64,000 bases of DNA from Symbiodinium natans (GCA_905221605.1 CAJNDS010002621.1:186001-250000), one strand, 5' to 3'. Counted from the first letter of the stretch, positions 39,431 through 51,341 are shown. Translations and numbers: made by a program. Notes: a model not told the origin generated them from the sequence alone.

Positions 39431-42400
39431 GGTTTAGGGTTTAGGGTTTAGGCGGGTTTAGCCCTCGCTGGCTGGGGCTTATCAGAACCCTGGCGTCACC
39501 TCAACCGAGACCTGCTAGCTGCGTAGTGCCTAAAAGAGGGAAGGAGGGTTGGGGTTTCTGAGATAGCACCCCAAACCAAGAACCCTAAACCCTAAACCCC
39601 AAAGCAGCGATCACAGGATGAAGTTCAAGCACACTTCACCTATCCTCTGCAAGCCCTGACGGGAGAGCCCTATCTTGACACCACCCCCCACCCCCCCCAT
39701 CCCCCGACTTACCGTGCAAAACAGGGTTTAGGGTTTAGAGTTTAGGGTTTAGGGTTTAGGGGTTAGGGGTTTAGGGTTTAGGGAACAGCACGGGTGTGGT
39801 TGCAGGACGTTAATTTCCTACCCGCCCGAAGTACCATCGCTTAATTCGGGGTTCTCCAACACCCTTGGTCTAAGAACTATTCAACATACCCCGTGGGCAC
39901 ACACCCTTAATTGCACAAATTAAGGGGTATGGTACATTCCTTTCTCATATTCTCCTTTTATAGCTTTCCCCTTAAACCCTATCATAGGTTAGTTTAGAAA
40001 GAGCCGCCCTCACTATATACCCTGCTATACCATGACAGACCCAACCTTGCCCTAACATACCCTAATATTCCCTAAACCCCATGAGACTGTAAATTCCAAA
40101 CCAGCAAGCACTTAGCCCTAGACCCTAAACCTTATATTCACCCTGATATACCCTGCTTTACCCAGATGGACCCTACCCTTGCCCAAACATACCCATAACA
40201 TACCCTAATATACCCCAAACCCCAGAAGACTCGACATCCTAAACCCCCAAGCCCTAACCCTAAACCCTAAACCCTAAATCTAAACTCTAAACCCTAAACC
40301 CTAAACCCTAAACCCTAAACCCTAAACCCTAAACCCTAAACCCTAAGCCCTAAACCCTAAACCCTAAACCCTAAACCCTAAACCCTAAACCCTAAACCCT
40401 AACCCTAAACCCTAAACCCTAAACCCTCCCGACTTTCAACTCGAGGCAAGCCGGAGTCTCTGCTTGAGGCTGCCGCGCGCGCAGGGGGCTCAAAGCACCG
40501 GCCGAAACCCTCTAAAGCTTCAGGTTTAGGGTTTAGGGTTTAGGGTTTAGGGTTTAGGGTTTAGGGTTTAGGGTTTAGGTTTAGGTTTGGGGTTTAGGGT
40601 TTAGGGTTTAGGTTTGGGGTTTAGGGTTTAGGTTTGGGGTTTAGGGTTTAGGTTTGGGGACTAGGGTTTAGGGCTTACCTGGGACTCTATTTACCTACTG
40701 TTTAGTAGTGACTACCATTAGTAGTAGGTAGAATCCATAAAGCTGAAGGTAAAGAAAGTTCCAGGTAAAGCCTAAGGTTTAGGGTTTTGGGTTCAAAGGG
40801 TTTAGGGTTTACGGCTTTGGGTTTGGAGGGTTTGGGGTTTTGGGTTCAAAGGGCTTCTAGAGTTTTGAGTTTTGGGTTGAGAGGGTGTAGGGCCCATAGG
40901 GTTGAGGGTTTTTCAGAAGGTTTAGGGTTTAGGGGATTCGGTTCAGAGGGTAGTAGCCATAGTAGCCAACCCCAAAAAGGGCACCCTTATCATAATATGG
41001 TTCCTGGGCTACAAAGTAGTAGTATCGGTATCCTTTTGGGAGGGGTTCCTATCATAAGGATTTTTACTTTGTTGGGGGTAGATTCGGGGGACCCCGAATT
41101 TCGGGGAAATCCCCATATTATACTGCGGCCACCAAGAGTTTAATTACTGTGTTAAGGTGTGATTTGTCAGGTTGCAGGCTCTATTCAACGTGCGGGCTTC
41201 TTTTACAGGCAACAATCCGAAACCGAAGCCCCAGAGTTTGGAGTGGTGGGGTAGGAGCGGTTTAGGGTTTAGGTCTCTAGAGGGTTTAGGGTTTAGGGTT
41301 GCTCGCGGGCCCTCCCTACCAGTGGCCAGCAAGGGGGCCTCCTGTCTCTTGAAGGCTTCATGCTGGTCACAATCGCTCACGGACTTGACACATTTTGGGG
41401 TCGCTTGCGCTGGCCTTCTCCACGAAGGCTTCCCAAATCATAAACCCTAAGCCCTAAACCCTAAACCCGAAACCCTAAACCCTAAACCCTAAACCCTAAA
41501 CCCTAAACCCTAAACCCTCCCACCTCCGAAGTTGGTCACCCATGGCGCGTTGAAGGTAGTTGCGGCCCCCTTCGAGGCATTCACCAAAGAGGTCCCGCAG
41601 GGTTAGGGTACCCTAAACCCTGGAGAAAGGTGTAGGGTTTAGGGTTTAGGGTTCAGGGTTTAGGGTTTAGGGTACGCTGTCGGGTTTCCGGGCGTAGGGC
41701 TTAACCGGGGACGAGTTGGGCGTAGCTTCCTTGCTACCGGTACGTAGTCTAGATGCGGCAATTGCAACCGAAAGTTCCAAGAAACCTAAGTCTGAACCCA
41801 AGCCCTAAACCCTATATGCCCCATAAATCCTGTACACTTTTTAAACCCCGTCCTCCCTTTAAACCCTAAACCCTTTCTGCCCTGAACCCTGAACCCCAAA
41901 CCTGGGGGCTCTAGAAGGGCAGCTGCTTCGCAATCTTGGGGGTACTGCGACTAAGCAAGGGGGTTTTGACAATTTCGGTGTTCCCCTGTAAGGCCCATAT
42001 GGTTTCGTTTTCTACTACAGGTCCATGGATCCTCAAGGTAGACAACAACATACATGTAGGGGCCCCCTAGGTATAAAGAGGGTTAGAAGGGCCCGAAATT
42101 GGGTTATAAGTACTACTATGTAGGTTATAACTCGCTTAGCTAAGGTTAGTATAGTAGGGGGGGGGGGGGGGGGGGGCTACTTGTAAACCCTAAGCCCTAC
42201 ACCCTAGACCCTAAACCCTAAACCCCAAACCCCCTTTTTTTGCCAGGTCATGGCATGGCTCAGATCTGGAGATTCGGCAAGAGTCGAGGACCCCGACGGA
42301 TTTGGGGTTTGGGGTTCAGGGTTCAGGGTTTAGGGTTTAGGGTTTGGGGTTTGGGGTTTGGGGTTCGGGGTTTATAAGGTTTAGGGGTTAGGGTTTAGGG

Positions 42401-43310
42401 TTTACAGGGTTTGGGCTGATAAGAGAAGAGTCCGCCCATAGCACCCCACACGGCCCGGATGTAAGAAGTTCAGGGCCTTGGGGTTCACAGGCATCCAGGA
42501 TGTCAGTAAGCCCCCCCCCCCCCCCCCCCCTTCCCAACCTGCTCAGTCAGCCCCGAAGCCCCTTCTTGAGCCCCCGTGAGCCCCCGAATTCCCCGCGCCC
42601 AAAATTCCCGGGTTTAGGGTTTAGGGTGTAGGGGTTTAGGGTTTAGGGTTTAGGGTTCCCCCAAAAAAGCCCCCCAAATCTCCCCCGAAACCCCCTCGAA
42701 GTCCCCCCTCAACAACAAAAAGCCCTAACACCCTAAAGGGCCGTAAGCTAAAACAGTAAAGTCCTCGAACGCCCCATGGCAGGCCTTGCACAGCTTCCTT
42801 GCTGAGGCAGCAGAGGAGCTTGAGGCCCCCCTTGGTTGGAGGGTTAGGGTTTAGGGTTTAGAGTTTAGGTTTAGGGTTTCGGGTTTTCGGTTTAATTAGG
42901 GTTAGAAGGTTGAAGGTAGCTTGATAAGCTTGAGCGCTTGTGGTTGAGGGCAGGAGGGCCGAGATCCTTTCGAAGCCCTCAACCCTAAGCCCTAAGCCCT
43001 AAACCCTAAACCCTAAACCCTGCGCACTTCATTCTTTCGGGGTGCTGCACACGACGGCACTTCTGCAGTGTGGAGCACAGGGTTTCTCCCAAACGTGGTT
43101 TTCCCTGGGCTCTCATTGCGCAAGGGATTCGAACTGACCATGAACCCTAAACCCTAAACCCTAAACCCTAAACCCTAGACCCTAAACCCTAAAAGATATA
43201 AGCCCTACATCACGACCCCAGAGCTCTCTGAAGCCCAGTAAGCTACAAAAGCAAGAGCAACCCAAACCCTGAACCCTAAATACTAAACCCACACACCCTG
43301 TGCCCTCTTT
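39431..43310. other. Gene-free region with long arrays and homopolymer runs
   Basis: An M10 relative is at 39,875-40,010. CCCTAAA arrays are at 40,250-40,428 (about 23 units) and 41,445-41,520. TTTAGGG arrays are at 39,724-39,782, 40,523-40,680 (with TTTAGG and TTTGGGG units in a higher-order pattern), 41,635-41,672 and 42,300-42,415. Short palindromes with TTTACCT and AGGTAAA lie at 40,677-40,768. 40,880-41,120 includes another inverted-repeat element (ATAATATGG ... CCATATTAT). G20 is at 42,157-42,176 and C20 at 42,511-42,530. Fillers at 40,429-40,522 and 41,521-41,630 are GC-rich. No gene seen. Confidence 0.62.
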
Positions 43311-43420
43311 GCAGGTTCATGGGTAGCTATAAGTAGGGTTTATAAGTACCCTAAACAGAGATATAAGTATAGTTCCCATAATCATCACCCTACCCATAAC
43401 TACCCATGAACCTCCAAGAC
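43311..43420. repeat. MITE-like element, family M1 subfamily
   Basis: Left GCAGGTTCATGGGTAGCTATA and right TAACTACCCATGAACCTCCAA form an inverted repeat of about 16 bp around an AT-rich core distinct from the main M1 body. Confidence 0.65.
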
Positions 43421-44531
43421 CCTGAACCCTAAACTTTAAACCCTAAACCCAAAACCCTAAACCCTAAGCCCTAAACCCTAACACCTCCCATCCCTAAGCC
43501 CGAAGCTCCCAGACCTCAAACCACTCAACGACTGAAGGCCACTGAGAAGGCCTTCCAACTTGGCCAGCAGGCGCCGCAGGGTTTAGGGTTTAGGGTTTAG
43601 GGTTTAGGGTTTAGGGTTTAGGGTTTAGGGTTTAGGGTTTAGGGTTTAGGGTTTAGGGTCTGGGGTTTAGGGTTTGGGGTTTGGGGCTTAGGGTTTATTA
43701 GCCAATTCAGCTTATAACTGTACTTATAACTGTACTTATAACCATATTAGGGCACTTAAGGGGCTTATAAGTGGGTTGTAAGTACAGTTAACACTTGGTC
43801 AATAAGTCATGAACCTCCAAGTGATTGGTTTTCGGGTTCAGGCTTCAGGGTTTAGAGGGTTTGGGCGTCAGAGCTTAGGGTTTCGGGCTTAAGGCTGCGG
43901 AGTTCGAGTCTCGTGGTTAGGGTTTAGGCTTCAGAGTTTAGGGTTTCGGGTTCAGGCTTTAGGCTACAGAGTTTAGGGTTTCGTGGTTCGGGTTTAGCCT
44001 TCAAAGTTTAGGGTTTCGGGTTTAGGCTTCTTGGTCTAGGGTTTAGGGCCCGGGGTTTCGGGTTGCCGCAGTAAGATGCGCAAGGTTTGGGGTGTTTTGG
44101 TGCCATTGAAGAGAAGCACGCCTTGGCCATTGGAAATGGCCAGCTGTGGTTTATTGTTTAGGGTTTAGGGTTTAGGGTTTAGGGTTTAGGGTTTTGGGGT
44201 TTAGGGTTTAGGGTTTAGGGTTTAGGGTTTAGGCTTTTGGGCTTTTAGGGTTCTTTTAGGGTGCGACCAGAAATTCCTCGCAGACTGCGTTGCCTCTTCC
44301 TCGACGTCCGCCCTTGATCTGGCCGATGTGGAGAGCACGGTTGCTGTGCCAGCCGTGGACGATCTTGCAACCCTAAACCCTAAACCCTAAACCCTAAACC
44401 CTAAACCCTAAACCCCCCCATCGCGCATGCACTCAGACATGCGCCTGCCGGGGCTCTGGGTCATACCGTGCAAAATCATGACTCCGTGCCTTGACTCGTG
44501 ATTGTGCCGGGTGCCCGCCTTAAAACCTGGC
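43421..44531. other. Gene-free: arrays, M1 copy and degenerate GGGTTTCGG repeats
   Basis: A TTTAGGG array (43,578-43,690) runs into a left-truncated M1 copy (43,697-43,822, ending ATGAACCTCCAAGTG). 43,825-44,070 is a loose repeat of TTCAGGGTTTAGGGTTTCGGG-like units with period about 50-60 bp. TTTAGGG is at 44,155-44,235 and CCCTAAA at 44,366-44,416. The filler 44,268-44,365 is open in one frame. No gene. Confidence 0.62.
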
Positions 44532-46702
44532 CTAAACCCTAAACCCTGAACCCTTACAACTTTGACTTAGCTTGGCATTGATAATTTGGGAGCCGCGGCT
44601 GCAGGCCATGAGCACTTGAGGTGCAGGGTTTTTGGCTTGGGGCGCAAAGCCATCTTTACGGGTGCTTAGAAGGAGGTCAACCCCAAACACCAAACCACCG
44701 TGTCGTAACGACAACTGGGGTGCTTCCAAACCGGTTTACGGTCTAGGGTCTAGCGGCTAGGGTCTAGGGTAAGTGAGAGGCGCAGCCGTTGCGAACCTCC
44801 AAAAGCCCTAATTGAACCTAAACCATAGCCATGATGCGGAGGTGTCGGAGGCCCGTGGCAGACGAAGCTTGGCGGAAGCAGACTAGTTAGTACCCTTAGG
44901 GGACTGTCAGAAAGCCCTTGAAAACAAATGGGGTGATCACTGCTTTAACAGTCCCAGTAAGCCACAAAGCACGGCGCATCTTGTTATGTCCAGGCGAGGG
45001 GGGTGAGAAGGGCTGAGGTGGGTGGTGAGTGCTTAAGATGACGCAAGTTTTAGCGCGGTGGGCTTTCTTGGGGCTCTATGAGGGTGTAGGGTTTAGGGTT
45101 TAGGGCACCCATGGTCGCCTGTAGATGTGTGATCTATGCGTACTATCTAGGACAAAAACTTGCGGCAAACGGAGTTACAGGCAGGTTGAAGGCTTTAGGA
45201 TGATCATGCCCCCCGAATCTTTGTCATAGTGGGGTAAGATTTTGAATGTTTAAGGGTACTTAAACTCAATAAGGAATAGACATTTAAGTTTTTAATACTA
45301 ATCCAACCAGGAACTAGGAACACATCTGAGGCTACGACGAGCTGGGTGGCTTTGAGCATGTGGCCGAGTGCCGGCAATGGCTGCAGCGAGCTGGACGCTC
45401 GTGCTATGCACAGCCTAAACCCCGATCCCTGTCTCGCCGCGCCCACTAAACCCCCGAGCCCTAAGCCCTAAGCCCTAAGCCCTAATTAAGCCCTAAACCC
45501 TAAACCCTAAACCCTTGCCCTTCCATGCAAACCCTAAAGCCCTAAAGCCGAACACCGCAGGCGTCGCCTGCATTCTCATATTTCACAGTAGTTAGAGGAA
45601 TCATCTTATGCATGTTGTTATAGTTGAATTAGAAAGGGTCTTGTCCAGTGTTCAGCCCGGTCATCTTATAGACGAGTGTCATGGGGTTTCGGCTTTAACC
45701 AGGGTTTTTAAGGTTTAGGGTCGTGAAGTGCGAATGGAAGGGGGAGCTATTGTCAGCAGCTATCGGTCTTTTCAATCTCAGCTGCCCAAAACGCAGAGCT
45801 TTCCCGCCCTGACCCCAAAGACCCTAAACCCTAAGCCCTAAGCCCTAAACTAGGGTTTAGGGTTTAGGGTTTAGGGTTTAGGGTTTAGGGTTTAGGGTTT
45901 AGACCCATATTAAATCCCGCCAAAACCAACCTCCAATTGTCTTTAAGCACTCAGGAGAGAGCGTGGGCCCATCCTCGCACGCGCCTTCATTGCAGCGAAG
46001 TGGAGCGGTCTTTCGCACAGAGGGGCCCTAAACCCCAACCCCTAGACTCTAGACCCTTTTAGGGTTTAGGGTTTAGGGTTTAGGGTTTAGGGTGTACGGT
46101 TAAGCCCCAAACCCTAAACCCTAAATGCTAAACCCTCAGCCCTAAGTCGTAAGCCCTAGGCCCTACAGCGCCTGGGATCATGTTCATGAAGATGTAGAGA
46201 ATAGGACCGAGGGACTAAGATTTGGGATCCCCCCACTTCAAGCTTGGCCCTAAACCCTCAACCCTAAACCCTAAACCCTCAACCCTAAACCCTAAACCCT
46301 CAACCCTAAACCCTAAACCCTAAACCCTAACCCAAAAGAATGCAACGCCTTGCCGAGGCCGGCGCGGCCTCTGACGGGGCGACGCTGAGCCTGGAGTCCC
46401 CAGCGCTGGCCCAGCTGCAAGAGGACGGGCTGGGTTCAGGGGTTTGGTGTTTAGGGTTCAGGGTTTAGGGTGTAGGGTTTAGGGCAGGGTTTAGGGTTTC
46501 GGGTTCAGGGTTTAGGGATCAGGGTTCAGGGTTTAAGCTTCAGGGTTTAGGTCTTCTTGGCTCTGGAGTGTGACGTTGTTTGCTGATTGGGATTTGAGGG
46601 GGGGGGGTGGCTGGCTCACGAGCTCAGAAGTATCTGAGAAGCTAGATACACTTACATTTTCAGATGGCTCGCGAAAGCCTCAACACAAATCCGTGGCATC
46701 AT
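44532..46702. other. Gene-free: mostly unique sequence with a few arrays
   Basis: Telomere-type repeats are fewer here: TTTAGGG at 45,848-45,903 and 46,062-46,100; CCCTAAA at 45,488-45,512 and 46,250-46,335 (with CCCTCAA units). The frames at 44,532-44,729 and 45,204-45,446 on the minus strand show no motif. The filler 46,336-46,436 is GC-rich and open. No gene. Confidence 0.6.
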
Positions 46703-46861
46703 GACAATGTGAGCCCGTGTCTCAGTTCATAGAACTGGTACAATTGCTAGGTAGGCCCTTGGGACATTTTGTATTTTCGTTTAAGAGGGTCATGTTCAGG
46801 AATATATTGCAGAGGGTTTTCGGGGCCATCCCAGCTTGAGTTTCAGATGAGCTGTAAATCA

Positions 46862-46919
46862 TTAACACCTTTAGGGTTTAGGGTTTAGGGTCTAGGGTTT
46901 AGGGTTTAGGGTTTAGGGG
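46862..46919. repeat. TTTAGGG array present only in duplication copy 1
   Basis: About seven units (one TCTAGGG) lie between AACACC and TGATCATGACAG. The aligned site in copy 2 (about 57,178-57,192) reads AACACAGCTCCGGGTGCTCATGACAG with no array. Confidence 0.85.
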
Positions 46920-47009
46920 TGATCATGACAGTTTGATTCCGCTCAAGACTTCTCGGGCTCAAGACTTCTCGGAGCATTTGCCACATTTCGGGGGATCAGA
47001 TGTAACAAA

Positions 47010-47106
47010 GGGGTTTAAGGCTTAGGGTTTAGGTTTAGGGTTTAGGGTTTAGGGTTTAGGGTTTAGGGTTTAGGGTTTAGGGTTTAGGGTTTAGGGTTTA
47101 GGGTTT
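47010..47106. repeat. TTTAGGG array longer in copy 1 than in copy 2
   Basis: About 13 units here against about four degenerate units at the aligned position 57,385-57,418. The flanks match (AAGGGGTT on the left, GGGCACTAGATGCAAGCAC versus GGGCACTGGATGCAAGCAC on the right). Confidence 0.85.
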
Positions 47107-47370
47107 GAGGCAGTTGCACGGGCACTAGATGCAAGCACATGTTTAACCTTTCACACCAGGCGATTGGAGTTTTCAAAAAAAGAGAGCAATGTTGGGTGTG
47201 CTTAAATTAAGGGGGTTTTCGACTTCTTGTAGGGGCGCGTTTGTCATCTAATTTCTTTGCAAACTTGACATGGCTCTGAAGCTGCGGACGTTCAGAAGAA
47301 AATTCCTTTAAGCACAATGTCAGAATCACAGTGGAGTCAGGCACCCTATGCCCTCTACCGCTTGTTAAGG

Positions 47371-47380
47371 TACAGGTTCA
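47371..47380 (+). promoter_or_regulatory. Putative spliced-leader trans-splice acceptor of gene B
   Basis: TACAG|GTTCATTTCG at 47,372-47,385. Similarity with gene A begins right after this AG. The start codon follows 50 bp later. Inference from the comparison of paralogs. Confidence 0.4.
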
Positions 47381-47425
47381 TTTCGTCCACAAAGGGCACC
47401 CAAGCCAAGACGCAAGGGCAGAAAT

Positions 47426-49554
47426 ATGGCCGACCTCGCCCAAGATTTTCGGGCCAAGTGTGTTGACGAGGTTGATGAACTTACTGCCTGCCGGCAGTTG
47501 ACAGTCTGTGGTCTCGACGGTTCGGAAGTGCATCTTCCTCTTCAAGACAACATGACCGTGGAAGATTTGCACAAGAGCGTCGCAGGAAGGATCGGCATGC
47601 GGCTTGGTGGCATGCTTGTCTTGGCGGCAGGCGGCAATACCCTGGACGATTCCAAGCCGCTGTCGGAGCAAGTTCAGGGCGATGTCATCACGTATGTGGT
47701 TCAAAGGGCTGCCCTTGCCATGATTAAATGTCATGTTTTTGTTTTTCGTCATTGGTGGGTGCAAGAGGATCCTATGTTGGGAGTTTTGTTGGAGGGTTTA
47801 AGGGGCCAACCTAGGTAGGTGCAGGGCACGCAGCAGCTGCATTTCTGCGAGCCTGCGACGGCCGACGCCTGAGAGTGATGGACGTACATGCAAAGGACGC
47901 AATCTCTTCGTTGGAATTTTTCGGCGGGCGCAGTCTCGACAATGTTGAACTGCCCAAGAACTTGCAGGCCTTGAGCTTCGGACAGAGTTTCAACCAGAGC
48001 TTGGAGAACGTGGCCTTGCCTGGCTGCTTGCAGTCCCTCAGCTTCGGTTGTTTTTTCAAGCAGAGCTTGGAGAACGTAGCCTTGCCCGACAGCTTGCAGT
48101 CCTTGAGCTTCGGAGAAAAGTTCAACCATAGCTTGGAGAATGTGGCCTTGCCTGGCAGCTTGCAGTCCCTGAGCTTCGGAGATAGTTTCAACAAGAGAAT
48201 GCAGAATGCGGCCTTGCCTGGAAGCTTGCAGTCCCTGAGCTTCGGTCACTTTTTCAACCAGAGTTTGGAGAATGTGGCCTTGCCTGGCAGCTTGCAGTCC
48301 TTGAGCTTCGGATATTCTTTCAACCAGAGTTTGGAGAATGTGAGCTTGCCTGACAGCTTGCAGTCGTTGAGCTTCGGGAATCGTTTCAACCAGAGCTTGG
48401 AGAACGTAGCCTTGCCCGGCAGCTTGCAGTCCTTGAGCTTCGGAGAACAGTTCAACCATAGCTTGGAGAATGTGGCCTTGCCGGGCAGCTTGCAGTCCTT
48501 GAGCTTCGGAGACTTTTTCAACCAGGGTTTGGAGAATGTGATTTTGCCTCGCAGCTTGCAGTTCTTGAGCCTCGGAGTTTCTTTTGACCAGAGTTTGGAG
48601 AATGTGGCCTTGCCTGGCAGCTTGCAGTCCTTGACCTTCGGATTTAATTTCAACCAGAGTTTGGAGAACGTGGCCTTGCCTAGCAGGTTGCAGTCCCTGA
48701 GCTTAGGAGAAGAGTTCAACCATAGCTTGGAGAATGTTGCCTTGCCTGACAGCCTGCAGTCCTTGAACTTCGGTCATTCGTTCAACCAGAGCTTGGAGAA
48801 TGTGGCATTGCCTGGCAGCTTGCAGTCCTTGAGCTTCGGAGACAGATTCAACCATAGTTTTGAGAATGTGGTCTGGCCTGGCAGCTTGCAGTCCTTCATT
48901 TTCGGAGACAGTTTCGACCGGAGTTTGCAGAATGTTGCCTTGCCTGGCTGGTTGCAGTCCCTGAGCTTCGGAGATAGTTTCGACCAGAGTTTGCAGAATG
49001 TGGCCTTGCCTGGCAGTTTGCAGTCCTTGAGCTTCGGAGACAGTTTCGACCAGAGTTTGCAGAATGTTGCCTGGCCTGGCAGGTTGCAGTCGCTGAGATT
49101 CGGAGATAGTTTTGACCAGAGTTTGCAGAATGTGGCCTTGCCTGGCAGCTTGCAGTCCTTGAGCTTCGGACATTCTTTCAATCAGAGTTTGGAGAATGTG
49201 GCCTTGCCTGGCAGCTTGCAGTCCTTAACCTTCGGAGATAGTTTCGACCAGAGTTTGCAGAATGTGGCCTTGCCTGGCAGCCTGCAGTTCTTAACCTTCG
49301 GAGATAGTTTCGACCAGAGTTTGGAGAATGTGGTTTTGCCTGGCAGCTTACAGTCCTTGAGCTTCGGGTTTTGCTTCAACCAGAGCTTGGAGAATGTGGC
49401 CTTGCCTGGCAGCTTGCAATCCTTGACCTTTGGCCCCAGCTTCAACCAGAGTTTGCAATCTTTGGTCTTGCCGAGTGGACTTGTGTGCTTCGGATGCGCA
49501 GGTGTACGTGTCGTTGTGTACATGCCAGACGTAGAGAAGGACAGCGAGTTTTGA
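47426..49554 (+). CDS. Gene B: ubiquitin-like domain plus tandem 22-residue leucine-rich-repeat protein
   Basis: Exons 47,426-47,707 and 47,815-49,554 are joined across a 107 bp GC-AG intron in phase 0, giving 673 residues. The ATG gives MADLAQDFRAK, shared with gene C. Residues 19-94 are the ubiquitin-like domain (LTACRQLTVCGLDGSEVHLPL ... VITYVVQ). The repeat solenoid has about 23 units of the form FNQSLENVALPGSLQSL plus SFG and two variable residues; units 15-18, 20 and 21 carry FDQSLQNV instead and probably arose by local amplification. The C-terminal cap is LPSGLVCFGCAGVRVVV followed by an acidic end. No membrane segment or signal peptide is visible. The role is unknown; binding by the solenoid, with the ubiquitin-like domain as adaptor, is inference. 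Confidence 0.88.
47708..47814 (+). other. Intron of gene B (107 bp, GC-AG)
   Basis: The donor is AAAGG|GCTGCCC, where genes A and C have GTTGCCC. The acceptor is ACCTAG|GTAGGTGC. Phase 0 on both sides restores the repeat frame beginning VGAGHAAAAFLRAC. GC donors are known in dinoflagellates. Confidence 0.72.
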
Positions 49555-49651
49555 AGTGGAAAGCAACCCGAAGGCTTTCGGTTTAAGAGATTTTCTGGAC
49601 CCTACACCGTGCACCCTAAATCGTAGACCTTCAATGCTGTGCACTCCTAGA

Positions 49652-49771
49652 CCCTAAACCCTAAACCCTAAACCCTAAACCCTAAACCCTAAACCCTAAA
49701 CCCTAGACCCTAGACCCTAAACCCTAAACCCTAAACCCTAAACCCTAAACCCTAAACCCTAAACCCTAAAC
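49652..49771. repeat. CCCTAAA array downstream of gene B
   Basis: About 17 units (two CCCTAGA) lie between GTGCACTCCTAGA and CTCACTCTCGCCC. The matching site in copy 2 (60,014-60,046) holds only about three units between the same flanks. Confidence 0.9.
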
Positions 49772-49860
49772 TCACTCTCGCCCAAAGCCTCCCGAGATGG
49801 CGCTCGACATGGACCAAACCCCGAAGACCTACCTAGCGTGCCCCCCAAGGCTTAGATCTT

Positions 49861-51341
49861 GGGTTTAGGGTTTAGGGTTTAGGGTATCTTATTATCCGCT
49901 CTATCCTAAACTACTGTAACAGGGGATCCCGCTCTTTAGGATGTAGTGAAATCTGTTTAATCGACGGATGTTCCCTAAATTTGGGGTTTGGGGTTTGGGG
50001 TTTGGGGTTTGGGGTTTGGGGTTTGGGGTTTGGGGTTTGGGGTTTGGGGCCAAGCTTGAAGTGGGGTTATCCCAGATCTAAGTCCCTCAATCCTATTCTC
50101 TACATTTTCATGAACATGATCCCTAAATCCTCAAGTGGAGTTTTTAGTACCCCCCCCCCCCCCCCCACCCACCCAAGGGGTTTGAATCTGATTCGCTAAG
50201 TCCTAGTCGCAGAGCATTTGGGAAGAGGCTTTAGGGAGCAAGAAGATTTAGAGCCTGGAGTGGGATTTGGGGTGTGGGGTTTAGGGTTTAGGGTTTAGGG
50301 TCGTTAAGCAATTTCCATGTTCATTCTTGGACTCGTCTCAGTGTTGCCAGCATCGGGGCCTAACTCTTATTCGCTAAATCCTAAACGAACGGCTTAGGGA
50401 AGAGGATGTAGGGAGCAAATCAAGGTGATAGTTTTTCGGATTTAGGATTTAGGGTTTAGGGTTTAGGGATTAGGATTTAGGGTTTAGGATTTAGGGTTTA
50501 GGGCTTAGGATTTGAGAAGGCTCTCCTAGGGTCCCTCCTCCTTAGGATTTATTAAGAAGACAGCCCTCTTTGGGGCGAAGGGCTCAGGGAAAAGGACTTC
50601 GATTCAGGGATCCTGCTCTTGAAGGTTGAACGTTTAGGGTTTAGGGTTTGGGGTTTAGGGTTTAGGGTTTAGGGAATGGGGTGTAGAGTCTAGGGTTTAG
50701 GGTTTAGGGAATAGGGTTCTTGTTTTCAAGATTTAGGGTCTCTTTTTCTTTAGGAAATTTTAGGACCAACCGCCTCTGTGCATGGGTTACGCAAGAGGAT
50801 TTGGGGAATGAGCTTCAGGGAAGTCTAGGGAAGAAGACTTCGGGATCCCTCTCTCAATCCTAGGATGCCCAGTAGTACCCTTAGTCCCTTTTTGGGGGGG
50901 TTTAGGCTCCCTTATAAACCCCTTTAAGCAAAAAAGGGAACAGCCTGGAATCCCAGACCCCAGCCGATTCAGCACTCGACCTGCTAAATCGGCAGGGGTC
51001 TGAGATGCCGAGGAACTCCCCCGGAGCATCCTCAATCCTGGGCACCTGCCGAGAATAAGCACTTGATGCTTAATCGGCCCAAGATTGAAGATTTAAGATT
51101 GAAGATGCCCCGAAAAGTTCCTGGGCATCTTCAATCTTCAATCTTCAATCCCAGACCCTGCCGATGAAGCAGGTCGAGTGCTTAATCAGCACTGGTCTGG
51201 AATTGAAGATGCTGCGGGGAGAGTTCCCCGCATCTTCAATCTTCAATCCAAGGGCCGAGAGCTTCATTGGCCCTGGAGTTAAAGAGTTAAAATTTCGGAT
51301 GCTCTGGCCAAGTTTTCTATAATAGCATCTTCAAGCCCCCC
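49861..51341. other. Gene-free: GGTTTGG array, arrays and hairpin cluster
   Basis: 49,981-50,048 is a pure (GGTTTGG)n array. C17 is at 50,150-50,166. 50,275-50,760 holds degenerate TTTAGGG/TTTAGGA units alternating with short words (GGATTTAGGG). An M5-like fragment is at 50,862-50,945. 50,940-51,341 is a hairpin-rich cluster described separately. No gene. Confidence 0.65.
50940..51341. repeat. Cluster of nested inverted repeats (ATTGAAGATGC / GCATCTTCAAT)
   Basis: Several hairpins follow each other. GATTGAAGATGCCCC pairs with GGGCATCTTCAATC (51,093-51,149). ATTGAAGATGCTGCGGGG pairs with CCCCGCATCTTCAAT (51,202-51,245). Around them CCGATTCAGCACTCGACCTGC, TGCTTAATCGGC and GCAGGTCGAGTGCTTAATC recur in both orientations. 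The cluster ends about 210 bp before the transposon. No frame is convincing. Confidence 0.75.

Larger units (their letters stand above)
46703..49860 (+). repeat. Segmental duplication, copy 1 (carries gene B)
   Basis: From GACAATGTGAGCCCGTG at 46,703 to CCTAGCGTGCC near 49,840, this block aligns with 56,961-60,375. That covers the 5' flank, both exons, the intron and the 3' flank, including the conserved 3' words CAACCCGAA and TTTAAGAGAT and CTTCAATGCTGTGCACTCC. The two copies differ mainly in the presence and length of telomere-type arrays. Confidence 0.85.
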
